Assembly (NCBI RefSeq): GCF_017654505.1
Contig: NC_054537.1
Coordinates: 66,694,645-66,758,644, forward strand
Origin: Polyodon spathula
Taxonomy: Eukaryota; Chordata; Actinopteri; Acipenseriformes; Polyodontidae
Direction: 5' to 3'
Length of the DNA: 64,000 nt
The translations under genes were made by a program, and so were the position numbers. The notes beneath the pieces are model-generated. The model was not told the origin of the DNA and searched no databases. It saw nothing but the letters and a program-made list of their open reading frames with translations. This document shows positions 52,119 to 62,385 of this stretch, one piece after another. Within the stretch, counting starts at the first letter, position 1; every line of letters begins with the position of its first letter.

Positions 52119-53311
52119 TTACCCATTACTTCCCTCCCGGGAAAAATAATCAGCATTTTGGTGGTCTTTTCCCACACGGTGTACCACGTGGTACATGAAG
52201 GGCTGCAATGCCAGATACCACCGAGTTATCCGGGCATTGCTGTCCTTCATTGTGCTTAACCACGTGAGTGGGGCGTGGTCTGTGACCAGATCAAATGAGT
52301 GTCCCAGCAGGTTAAGAGTGAGTGAGTAGCCCATTTAATGGCCAAACACTCTTTTTCGACTACGGAGTAGTTAAGTTCCCGAGGTAACATTTTTTTACTC
52401 AGGTACAATATCTGGAGCTCTGCTCCAGCTACTTTTTGGGACAAGACTGCACCCAAACCTACATCTGATGCGTTGGTGTGGAGGATGAATCTCTTGGTGA
52501 AATCCGGTGTGATAAGAGTAGGGGCCTGGCAAAGTGTACGCTTAATAGTATCAAACGCCCCCTGACACTCAGCTGACCATTTAATTAAATTTGGAGCACT
52601 CTTTTTGGTGAGGTCGACTAACGAGTTAATCACTGTGGCGTACTCGGGGATGAAGTGGCGGTAATAACCAGCTAAGCCCAGTAGTGACCTCACCTGAGTC
52701 TTGGTTTTGGGGATCGCTGTGTTAACCAAAGCCTGGATTTTGGTGACTACAGGTCTCACCCTTCTATTCCCCATTAAAAATCCCAAATATTGAGTCTCTG
52801 TTTTGGCAAACGCACATTTCCTCAAGTTAGCTGTCAGCCGGGCTGCCCTTAGAGACTGAAGAACGGCTGTAACCCTAGCCAAATGTTCTCGCCAGGTGGA
52901 GCTGTAAATCACTACGTCCTCAATATACGCTGCTGCATATTCATGATGTGGGCGTAAAACCTGGTCCATCAGTCTCTGAAAGGCAGCGGGCGCACCATGT
53001 AGCCCAAATGGCATAGTTTTAAAGTGGAACAGCCCTTCTGGTGTTGAAAATGCGGTTTTCTCTCTGGAGCTGCGGGTTAAAGGGATTTGCCAGTATCCCT
53101 TCGTCAGGTCCAGAGTGTAAATAAACCTCGCTTTTCCCAGTCTGTCTAAAAGTTTGTCGACCCAAGGCATGGGATATGCATCGAACTTAGCAATAGCGTT
53201 CACCTTTCTGAAATCCACGAAGAAGAGGTTGGTGCCGTCTTTCTTACCCACTATGACGATCGGACTGCACCACTCGCTCCTGGAAAGTTCAATCACCCCG
53301 AGCTCGAGCAT
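52119..53311 (-). pseudogene. Gypsy reverse transcriptase and RNase H
   Basis: The RT starts inside its fingers region (MLELGVIELSRSEWCSPIVI) and includes FIYTLDLTKGYWQIPL (first catalytic Asp), TMPFGLHGAPAAFQRLMDQV and AAYIEDVVIYSS. The usual YIDD box reads YIED (codon at 52919-52921), which removes one catalytic aspartate. RNase H begins RFILHTNASDVGLGAVLSQ, where the usual D of TDASD is N. A frameshift near 52310 leads to the RNase H tail LVTDHAPLTWLSTMKDSNAR ending at 52119. The RT N-terminus is absent. Not functional. Confidence 0.9.
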
Positions 53312-53339
53312 ATCTCATACCTCTTTGCAAACGCCACTT

Positions 53340-54470
53340 TGCCGGCCGTACAGGAGCTCAAAGGGGGAGAACTCTGTTGAACTCTGCGGCACTTCTCTCA
53401 CCGCAAAGAGGAGGTATGGAAGAAGCGATGCTCAATGTTTCTGCTCCTGTGTTACGAATCGCCTCAGCATCGACTTTAAGGTCTGATTAAAGCGTTCAAC
53501 CAAACAGTCCGATTGTGGATGATAAACGGACGTCCTGATGGGATGTATTTTTAATATTTTGTACACCTGCTGTAACGTCTTGGACAGAAAATTGGTTCCG
53601 TGATCCGTCAAAATCTCCTTGGGGATCCCTACTCTAGCCATAATCTGTGCTAACTCTGTGGCTATTGCAGCTGCACTAGTGGACCTCAATGGAACTGCCT
53701 CCGGGTATCGTGTTGCATAATCCACCGCTACTAATATATGCATATACCCAGAGTCAGAAGGTAGCAAAGGGCCCATTACGTCCATTGCAATGCACTCGAA
53801 AGGAGTGGAAATAATCGGCAGTGGGACCAAAGGGGCGGGGCGCACTCGACCCGGCGCTACTCGCTGCCAGTCTGGGCATGTGGCTACATATTTCGACACA
53901 TCAGTATGAAGGCCGAGCCAATAGAATCGAGCCAATATCCGTTCCCTCGTCTTCTTGGCTCCGAGGTGCCCCGCAAAAGGGATATCATGCGCCAGCCTCA
54001 TGACCTCGGTCCGACAAGACGGGGGAACCAACAATTGTGTTACAGGCTGTCCTGTGCCCGCGGCTAGGTTTACCCTATACCGTAATTGCCCCTTTATACT
54101 GAAATGTGGATATACTAGTGCCCCAGCGCCCTCAATATCTTTACCTTCAATGGACCGGACCTGCCCCCAAGCGTGCACCAGTGATGGGTCGTTCTGTTGG
54201 CTCCACACTAGGTCTGCGCTTGAGTACCACGGGTCCGGTACATTGAGAGGGGCTGGAATAGTCTCTGCCCTAGTCAGCCCAGTAACCTTGCTCTCTCGGT
54301 TGCACTGCGTTCCCACTCCCTTCGACTGGCGTTTGTTACCATTGCAGCACTCTCCCACCAGACCCCAGCCTTGTCTCAAAGAAGCTCCCTCCCATTTCGC
54401 GGTCCGTCTCTCTTTATTTGTTTTTCTAGGACGGAAAAGAGGGGAAAACATTTCAGGGTGAAAAGGAAAC
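53340..54470 (-). pseudogene. Gypsy integrase, upstream of RT
   Basis: Shows the N-terminal zinc-binding region (AHDIPFAGHLGAKKTRERIL then YVATCPDWQRV, where the second Cys of the HHCC set is replaced), the core D in CIAMDVMGPLLPS, the second D in EILTDHGTNFL and the E in SDCLVERFNQTLKSML. So D, D and E are present but the zinc site is damaged. After a TGA near 53432 the C-terminal motif FAVREVPQSSTEFSPFELLY continues in register to about 53343. It then meets reverse transcriptase sequence almost at once. Confidence 0.88.
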
Positions 54471-55080
54471 ACATAACCAATCCGTTCCTTTTTTTTTTTC
54501 CTGCCACGTTTACGTGTGTGGCTGAGACTGCCATTATTTGCATTAATTCTTTGAATTTTGGCCAGTCTCGGCCCAGAATAACTGGGTGTGGCAACCTTTC
54601 CGCCACCCCGACTACAAGGTGACGTTTTATCGGTCCTACCGATAAGTATACTTTTAATGTGGGGTATGCCGCTGTGTCTCCATGGATACAGGAGATGGCC
54701 ACCTGACCTTGTGGCCGCCACGACACACCGCCCAGGAGAGCTGTCCTAATCAAGGTTTGCTCACACCCTGTGTCCATTAATGCGTGGGTTTTCACGTTCC
54801 CTAAAACAACATTAATCAGACAAGGCCCCTCCCGACCATTTTCCCCACGCTTACCCGCTTCAGGTGCCCAATTGCACGCGGCCACGTCACACTCCATGGC
54901 AGAGGGGCATGACCTGGCCAGATGTCCCGGCTGGTTGCACCTGAAACAGATAGGAGGGAAAGAGGGGGCATAGGTCAGAAATCTGTCCCACTGTTGATAT
55001 GGCAAAGGGGCAGGGGCAGCACCTCTACCCCAGCTGGGGGCCAACCTTGGTCTCCATGGGGAGGAGGCAAGGGGGCACAA
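54400..55080 (-). pseudogene. Gypsy CCHC zinc knuckle and aspartic protease
   Basis: Contains CFRCNQPGHLARSC (CX2CX4HX4C nucleic-acid-binding knuckle, about 54907-54955), then the protease active-site motif in HALMDTGCEQTLIR (about 54764) and the second conserved motif in HPVILGRDWPKF. The DTG catalytic triplet is intact. The frame then runs into an A11 tract (T11 at 54489-54499 on the plus strand), beyond which the coding sense continues in the integrase frame. Confidence 0.87.
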
Positions 55081-55093
55081 TGGGGTCGGTGCT

Positions 55094-55831
55094 CTAGGAG
55101 GTCTGGGTCCTGGGAATGAGGGTGGCGGTGGTGTTGGAGGATCGGCTGCTCCGAAGGGCAGGGGCGGACAGGATTCCGACCCGGGCAGAAGTCAGGGAGT
55201 CTTCGAAGTCCTCCGCCAGTTTGACTGCCTCCTCCAGGGTGTCGGGGTTGTGACGCCGTATCCCTGCCTGGGTCTCGGCGCCAACCACATGGCAGAACTG
55301 CTCTACCACAATGGCTTCCCCCATCTGCTGGGCGGTCTTCTTCCCGGGGTCAGCCAATGCACCATGTGGTCGCACAACCGCTCTGCAACCACCCTGGGGC
55401 GTGTCTCCGGGGCTCTCCGGTACTCCCTAAACCGTGCCCGGTGGGTCTCCGCGGTTATATTCAGGCAGCGGAGGATAGCCTGTTTGACCAGGTCGTAATT
55501 GGTTGCAAGATGATCACTCAGGGCTTGGTAGGCTGCCTGAGTCCCAACTGGGTCCCAACTGGCTGGCCCAGAATTCCCGAGGCCAAGCTGCCGCGGTAGC
55601 CAGCCGCTCGAACACCACCAAATATGCCTCCGGGTCATCCTCCGCCGACATCTTCATCGCCCGTGCCTTCGGGGGCGACATCAGCGGTGTTGTGGTAGGG
55701 GTCATCGCTGCGGCAATGGCCAGCCCTACCCGCTCAATGAGCACCGTGTAGCGCTCCTCCCTCCTTCTCTCCTCTGCGTCGCGTCTGCTCTCCAGAGCCT
55801 GCAGCAGCTCCGCCAGCGCGTTGCGGTCCAT
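55094..55831 (-). pseudogene. Gypsy gag, two frameshifts
   Basis: Begins at ATG 55831 (MDRNALAELLQALESRRD), 20 bases from the primer site. Conserved gag pieces appear in three successive frames: SAEDDPEAYLVVFERLATAA, then QAAYQALSDHLATNYDLVKQ with AILRCLNITAETHRARFREY, then GEAIVVEQFCHVVGAETQAG and RHNPDTLEEAVKLAEDFEDS. The first shift coincides with a short duplication (GGGTCCCAACT twice, near 55541-55561); the second lies near 55360. A stop near 55094 closes the third frame before the zinc knuckle. Confidence 0.85.
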
Positions 55832-55840
55832 AGTCCCGTT

Positions 55841-55851
55841 TTCTGACACCA
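55841..55851 (-). other. Primer binding site, tRNA-Leu type
   Basis: Two bases inside the 5' LTR the minus strand reads TGGTGTCAGAA. This is complementary to the CTGACACCA 3' end of a vertebrate tRNA-Leu, the likely primer for minus-strand DNA synthesis. Confidence 0.75.
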
Positions 55852-55853
55852 CG

Positions 55854-56574
55854 TGTGGCAAAGTGGCTAGTGGAGGGGAACAGGTGTAGTGGTGATGCGA
55901 TGCAGGAGTGACAGGCAGACAACAGTTTCCAGTGCGAAGGTGCTTTTATTTATAATCCAGGTCTGGTGACCGTAAAATAATAAATCCCCGGCTATACACA
56001 ACAATGTGTAAAGCGCGGGGATAACAAAGCAGGGCACAGTCCCAAACAAAAAACGAACGCACGGTCACCAGTCCTGGGTGAGTGCAGACGTGTTTGTGGT
56101 GGGTGAAGACATGGGAATTTTGTGACTGTTCAGTGCAGTGGTGATCCGGATCGTGCTGACCCTGGTCGACAGCTCCGGATAGGTGAGTTAACTGTCTGGT
56201 GGTGCAAAACGCAGACAATTACAAAACAGACAAAACACAATACACAAACTCTTTTTTACTTTCTGCACGAGAGCTCCTCTCTCGGTCCTTCTCTCTGCTG
56301 AGCTTTTACCCAAACGAAGGAAAGGATCAGCGTTACCCTGGACCCTATATGTAATCCTGCATGATATCTAGGTAAACGGTTGCAACTGCCTCTCGTTTAT
56401 CTTTCAAATAAATACGGTCTTACAACAGAGTCTCGCTTCTTTCCAGGCTGACCCACTTCCCTGTCCCGGAAACGAACTGTCAGGCCAGCCCTTCCAGATA
56501 CTTCTCCTCTCGTTCTTTAGCGCCCTCACAGGTCGGGAGGAAGATTTATCACCAGAAATCATATTTCTGTCACA
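55854..56574 (-). repeat. Gypsy 5' LTR (721 bp)
   Basis: On the minus strand it runs TGTGACAGAAATATG ... CTTTGCCACA. It matches the other LTR over nearly its full length. Differences include a shorter copy of the GCAGCTGCC segment (this LTR lacks about 20 bp present near 51886-51906) and an extra CTTCTCCTCTCGTTC near 56500. AATAAA-type signals lie near 55950-55985 on the minus strand. Confidence 0.93.
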
Positions 56575-57839
56575 GTCACTCATTCAAAACTAATCTTTAT
56601 TGGGTAACACAGACCAGGTCTATTTACGATAATGTATACTTTGTATGCTCCCTTTCTCCTGACCAAGTTGAGAGGACTAAGCACTGTACCGTTTCTTGAG
56701 GAGTAGAGGGGGAAGCCCGGTGGTTTTCCCTCTTGCCCTGAAGATAACAAAGAGGACGGCTCCCTCTTCAACTGTATCTGCTATCTTTCACCTAACGCAT
56801 TATGTGGAAAGAATTTTAATACTTGTTTGTCGAGCAATGATTCATAATTTCACTACTTCCCCCCCAGACTGGTCGTTTGCCACAGACAATGTGGAAATAT
56901 TTGTATAGTAAGTGTTTCGCAGCAGAGTTACCCCTGTCAGAAACCAACCGAGGATTCCCAGGCAAATACACAGCAGACAGGAAGGCTTCATTGCCAGATC
57001 CTTAAACAATACCCTAACCAAACACTGCCTTTTGTTTTACTTTAAACACGAGCGCTGATACTGTGACTGTGCACAGGGATTTCTTTTTAAATGTAACCAG
57101 TAGTTTAGGATTGTATAAAATAGTTGAATTACAGTTACCGGACGTTGTTTTAAAACAGTATGTGCATATTCCGGAATACTGATAACTGCCCCAACTGTTG
57201 TGAGTTATCTCTGTACTTGAAATACTGGGCTGGAGTCATCACCTGAAAGATGTTTATGTTTAAGCCATGGTGATTTAACTGATGTCAGAGCTCACGTGAT
57301 ATAATTAAATACAGGATATCACACTGGTAGCTAAACACTCTCAAGAGGTTATTTTTAATGCTGAGGGAGAGCTGTTTTCCATTGCTTCCTTTTTTAATGT
57401 TTAACCAAGGTTTACAGTATTTTCTTTTTCTTTTTTTTTTAATTCTACTTCAAATGTTATTTTTATACATTTTGTGGCTCCTGCCTCAAGGGGTCCTTTT
57501 ACTGCAGTGAAATATTGCTTTAGGTTCCTGGTGGTTAAGCTGTGTGTAGACTAAAGTAATTATTAGGGTACATACAAAGGAATAGGCCCAAGTGGGATTG
57601 AAATAAGTGGTCTATTTAAGTCCAACAGCCTTTCGCAGGTCAAATGCGGTGTATCGTAGATCAACGCCGACAACCCTTGACTAAAATATGTGGGCCTAGG
57701 TCACTCAAAAGATGTGCCATCTGCAGATAGCATGAGGAACATAAGTAAGGTTTTAATTTAACAATCTTATTTTGTCATTTGCTGTGATTGAGAGCAAGTG
57801 ATGGTAAAGTAATTATTGAAATAATTCCAGTTCCTCATT

Positions 57840-58090
57840 TTAAAATATCTCAAAATAACTTCCTGCTCCTTTAAAGATGTCTTTAAATGGACAGGAAGTA
57901 TGTTCAAAACAAAGAGCATTTTCACAGGAAGTCATTCAGAGATATCTGTTACTTCCTGTTCATTTAAAGATATCTCAGATATCGCTATATCTATTTTTGA
58001 TATCTTAAAATTATTTTAGAGATATCTTTAAATATTTGAAGATGTCTTCAAATATTTTGAGATATCTATTGCGAAGTCTCAAAATGATAA
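57840..58090. repeat. GATATC-rich fold-back repeat, MITE-like
   Basis: Contains an almost perfect palindrome at 58021-58066 (arms GATATCTTTAAATATTTGAAGA and its inverted partner, 20 of 22 matching, with a 2-base centre). An outer inverted pair, ACAGGAAGT and ACTTCCTGT, sits at about 57891 and 57949. The motif GATATCT or AGATATC recurs at least six times. No open frame. It may be a MITE of unknown superfamily. Confidence 0.6.
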
Positions 58091-58604
58091 TCTGGCTTGC
58101 CATACAACGGTGGCCTCAGTTTATCCATAGACACCTTTTTTAACCATGAACAGTGTTCTCTGAGTGTACATAACTGGGTGTTTTCAATTGCAACAGCTTT
58201 AAAAGTAAAGTGTGAAATACTGGGTTAAATTATAACTCTTTAGCCTAAACATAGAAAAATGTACTTAAAGTCAAGAAAACCCTTTAATAAGCTTATGAAA
58301 ATGTGATATATTTTATAATATATTAACCTCAATATATCACCATATATTTTATAATGTATCTATTGTAATATATTTCATATAACTCACCCTATGCAAATTA
58401 TTGCCACTTTCCCATCACAAAGCACTTTACAGAGGTAGGCTGTGAACTTTGCATTATATGCAGAGTCACTTACAATAGGACACTGATTTAACATTGGTTA
58501 GTAATCCACCTGTTTTTGCTTCTACATATCACCTCACAGGTCATTATTCTTAATATGAGTGTTTTATTATCATGAATATTTAATGTAACGCTTCAACCAC
58601 ACAT

Positions 58605-58775
58605 CTCCATCTCACCTCGTGTCATCCCAGGATGGAGCCATAGACTCCCAAGTGACGTGTGCTTGAGAACACTCACACATGATGTTTAACTCACCAGTCT
58701 GGCAGAGAGTGGGATTTGAACCGATGACTTGGCTCCTGTTTACAATGCCCAGGACTTTAACCACTGGACCAGCAA
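58605..58775 (-). repeat. tRNA-derived SINE
   Basis: On the minus strand the head reads GGTCCAGTGGTTAAAGTCCT, and the B box GGTTCAAATCCCAC follows about 35 bases later. The body (CTCTGCCAGACTGGTGAGTT) then continues to about 58605. This is a pol III SINE unrelated in body to the one at 21717. Confidence 0.75.
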
Positions 58776-58851
58776 TATAATTTTTTTTAAATGGTACCAC
58801 TGCAGAAATAACAACCATTGTATTGTGTGATACTATACTATATATACTATA

Positions 58852-58853
<2 letters not shown>

Positions 58854-58913
<60 letters not shown>

Positions 58914-58951
58914 AGACACACACACACACACACACAAATACATACATATAG

Positions 58952-58983
<32 letters not shown>

Positions 58984-58985
58984 TA
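58854..58985. repeat. (TA)n(CA)n compound microsatellite
   Basis: About 57 bp of TA repeats, then CA repeats, then TACA/CATA imperfect units, then more CA repeats that run straight into the left end of the second Tc1 element. Confidence 0.95.
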
Positions 58986-60537
58986 CTGGTCAAAAGTTTT
59001 AGAACACCTCAATTTTTCCAGTTTTTATTGAAATTTATGCAGTTTAATGTCTCACTGTAGTCTGAAATTAAAGCATAGAACAAATAAACAATTGGAGATA
59101 AAAAATAAATCATGGAATCGTTTTGTTTAACAAAATTTAATCAAAATTTTTGACTCATCAAAGCAGCCACCTTTTACAGATTTAACAGCCGAACACACTC
59201 GTGGCATTCTTTCAACAATGGAAATCAAATACTGTTCGGAAAGTTCTTCCCAACACTGTTGCAGAAGTTCCCACAAATGTGTTGCACTTGTAGGTTGCTT
59301 TGTTTTCATCCTTCTGTCCAGTTCATCCCAAACCAACTCAATGGAGTTTAAGTCTGGAGACTGTAATGGCCATTCCATGACTTGAAGCATACTGTCTTTT
59401 TCTTTTCTTCTAAGGTAGTTCTGACATAGCCTGGAGGTATGTTTTGGGTCATTATCTTGCTGTAGGATGAACACTTGACCAACTAGGCATATACCAGAGG
59501 GTATTCCATGGCGCTGCAAAATACTGTGGTAGCCGTTTTGGTTCAGGGTGCCACTCACTGGATCCAGCAAAAGCGCCCCAGACCATCACGCTTCCTCCTC
59601 CATGTTTGACAGTTGGTGTCACCCACCGAGGAACCATCCTTTCGCCTACTCGACGGCGTACAAAACCCCTGCGTGATGAACCGAAGATTTCTAATTTTGA
59701 TTCATCGGTCCATAAGACCTTCTTCTAGTCTTCAGTAGTCCACTGGCAGTGCTTCATGGCCCAGGAAAGCCTCTTTTTCTTATTTTGCCATCTTAGCAAT
59801 GGCTTTCTTACTGCCACTCAACATGTCAAACCTGCAGCTCGAAGTCTTCTCTTCACAGTTGAAACTGAGACTTGCTTACTTCGACCAGTGTTAAGCTGTG
59901 CTTGAAGCTGTTGTCCTGTGAGCCGCCTATCACGCAAGCTGTTGACTCTCAGAAACTTGACTTCTGATTCTGTTGTGGCTTTGGGTCTGCCAGACCTCTT
60001 CCTGTCAGAGTTTCCTCCAGTTTCCAAGTGCCTTTTGATGGTGTAGGAAACTGTACTCACTGACACCTTGGCTTTCTTTGAATTTCTCTAAAGGAAAGAC
60101 CAACACTTTTAAGGGTTATAATGGTCTGTCTGTCTTCCTTTGTTAATTGCCTTTTTCTCGCCATTATGATAGCGATATATTACTTCCTGCAGTATAATAC
60201 TGTCCAAATAATGCTTAAGAGGGTGTAGTAACAAAGTCTGTTCCAACACTGCTTTTATACAGACAGAGGGTTTGTAAGTAATCAACAAAAGTTGGGACAC
60301 CTGTAGGAATTGTTAGCATCAACTTTCAAGGCTTAATTTACTTTCATTGCTGCAGAACAGCTGTAAGTTGTTAACCCATTACTTGTTCCCTTAAAAAGGC
60401 CTTTTTGTATAACTCTGAAATGTACATTAGTTTTCAGTTTATGGTAACCTAAACATTTTTTTTAACTGACTTGAACTGCTTAAATTTCAATAAAAATTGG
60501 AAAAATGGGGGTGTTCTAAAACTTTTGACAGGTAGTG
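58981..60537 (-). mobile_element. Tc1/mariner transposon inside microsatellite
   Basis: Terminal inverted repeats of about 60 bp: the left end starts CACTACTGGTCAAAAG and the right end finishes CTTTTGACAGGTAGTG, with TTTTAGAACACC and TTTTATTGAAATTT shared. A degenerate transposase lies between them on the minus strand. The element is flanked by CA repeats on the left and TG repeats on the right, with TA repeats further out on both sides. It belongs to a different Tc1 family from the element at 4793. Confidence 0.9.
59127..60164 (-). pseudogene. Tc1 transposase, multiple stops and frameshifts
   Basis: Starts at ATG 60164 (MARKRQLTKEDRQTIITLKS). A frameshift near 60075 moves to the frame with VSTVSYTIKRHLETGG, the GRP-like linker RKRSGRPKATTES and VSVSTVKRRLRAAGLTC. 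A TGA follows near 59818. A TAG replaces the Trp expected before KKVLWTDESK, the first catalytic Asp region (about 59690-59730). Further on are VKHGGGSVMVWGAF, QQDNDPKHTSRLCQNYL (second Asp) and SPDLNSIELVWDEL (Glu). The catalytic residues can be located but the frame is broken at several points, more than in the 4971-5978 copy. Confidence 0.88.
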
Positions 60538-60599
60538 TGTGTGTGTGTGTTTGTGTGTGTGTGTATATATATATACATATATATATATGTCTGTTTGTG
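60534..60599. repeat. (TG)n(TA)n compound microsatellite
   Basis: TG repeats starting inside the Tc1 right end, followed by TA repeats. Mirror image of the array left of the element. Confidence 0.93.
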
Positions 60600-61959
60600 T
60601 GATATTGCTTATATTTAAAATATATTTTGCAATATATTTGAAGGTAGAAAATATATTTTAAAATGTTGCAATATATTCATTTTCATAATATGAATCACTA
60701 AAACGCCAAAACAGCATTGATGTTAATCTTCTTTCAAATTGCCTGCACTCAAATAATATGGATTCAAGATTCAAACCTAGGGAGACCTGGCTTTCCTCTC
60801 TAATAACAAAAAATTGATACTGTACATTAATTAGATGTCTGAAACTTCAGAAATAGCATATTTTTAATTTTCTTATCTGCAACTGCATTTCACTCATTTA
60901 CAAAATACAAGCCACAGTCACTAAAACAACATAAACAGTCACAAAACTATACTGAAACTTGAACTATTTATGCTATAAAGTATTTATTTTTAAAGGTGTT
61001 TATATGTTTACTGTTAAAAGTATAAAACCTAATACAACTATTTTGAAAACATCACTACTTAAAATGTGATCATTCTTGTTACTTATATTTTCCTTCCTTC
61101 ACTATAAACAGCTTGAGTCGTAGCCTCATGTTGATACAAGTAGGAGCCAGGGCTTCATATTTGGCTCACAGTGTGGCATAGTGGCAGGTTTCAAGGTCAG
61201 AGAAAGATTGTGTCCTTACAGCTAACCCTGCTGTGTGAAGAAATTATTAGTGATATTTTAGTGTAACATTTAACATGAATGAGGAACACAGCAGCAACTC
61301 CCAATCTCCAGATCCCTAAATAACATCAGAAGAAAATATATTTTACAACCAGCTAGTATCATCCTCCTCTGGGCCCATAATAACTGAATGCAGCAGCAAC
61401 AGTCAGTAAAAATAACCGCTGGTAGGTGGGCGTTTTCAGAATACCTTCTTCCCTGTGACAAACTAACACCGGGTCCTGTGTTATGCACCAATATGTAAAA
61501 ATAAATAAATAAATAAAATAATTTAATGCACGATGAAAGTTGTTACTGCTCAAGATAATTGGTTTATCTACCACCAACTATCAGAACTGGTATTTTTTAT
61601 AGGAAATTGTAATTGAAAACAGCTGTTTAGCATATCTACATGCCAAGATTAGTTAGACAGTAGATATGTATTTACCATTAACTGCTAAAAAAGGAAGATA
61701 TAACCCAACTATCGATGGCAGATATTAGGAAGAGAATGGATAGTCCTGTAAATCATACCATACATGAGGGTCTAAGCAGCACTCCTCATCTTACACCCTA
61801 AAAAACTTGACTCCCCACTACTTTATCATCAAACATTCTTAGAAACGGCTAAATACTTATATAAATATGCTAGTGATATGAGGATATGGTGGGGCATGGG
61901 TACTGGGACATTAAAAAAAAAACAAAAAAACGTCAAAAGTAAAAACGAAATTGTCTTTT

Positions 61960-62385
61960 TTTTTTTAAAGTAGTCGCCAATTAATTTTTACCCAGTTTAT
62001 TTATTTTTAGGCTCAGCTACCACCCCTGCACTCGGGAGTGGTGAAAACAAACACATGCTGTCCTCCGAACTGTGTGCTCTCAGAAGACCTCCTCTTTTCA
62101 CTCTGCAGGCCTGCCATGCAGCCAACCCAGAGCTATAGCGTCAGAGGACAACGCAGCTCTGGGCAGTTTACAGGCAAGCCTGCAGGCACCAGGCCAGTCT
62201 ACAGGGGTTGCTGGTGTGCGGTGAGGTGAGGACACACAGGCCGACATAAGCACCCAGGGCGGCACTCAGCCAATTGGGAGCTCCCATCCACAGTCGACTA
62301 TAGGCCGCATCCTGCACTCCACGCGGAGCTCCTTTACTGGATGCACCACTCGATATCCCGTTGGTACAACTTTTTTTTTTTTTCT
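61960..62385 (-). repeat. tRNA-derived SINE-like repeat, B box lost
   Basis: GC-rich block in AT-rich DNA. On the minus strand it starts with a tRNA-like head (CGAGTGGTGCATCCAGTAAA then GGAGCTCCGCGTGGAG) and continues through AGCTGCGTTGTCCTCTGACG to a long A/T-rich tail near 61960. The segment that should carry the B box is deleted after GGCCTATAGTCG. I know closely similar repeats as common in ray-finned fish genomes. The small plus-strand open frame at 62038-62229 is an accident of GC content. Confidence 0.65.

Larger units (their letters stand above)
51350..56574 (-). mobile_element. Gmr1-type Ty3/Gypsy LTR retrotransposon (5.2 kb), defective
   Basis: A two-LTR element on the minus strand: 5' LTR 55854-56574, gag, CCHC knuckle, protease, integrase, reverse transcriptase, RNase H, 3' LTR 51350-52069. 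Sequence motifs are of Ty3/Gypsy type, but integrase precedes reverse transcriptase, as in Copia and in the known Gmr1-like Gypsy group of fishes. Flanks are ATCAC (51345-51349) and GTCAC (56575-56579), a probable 5-bp target duplication with one change. Every coding domain carries frameshifts or altered catalytic residues, so this copy cannot move by itself. Confidence 0.92.

Noticed and set aside
62038..62229. Plus-strand open frame in GC-rich DNA
   Set aside because: It falls within a tRNA-derived SINE-like repeat.
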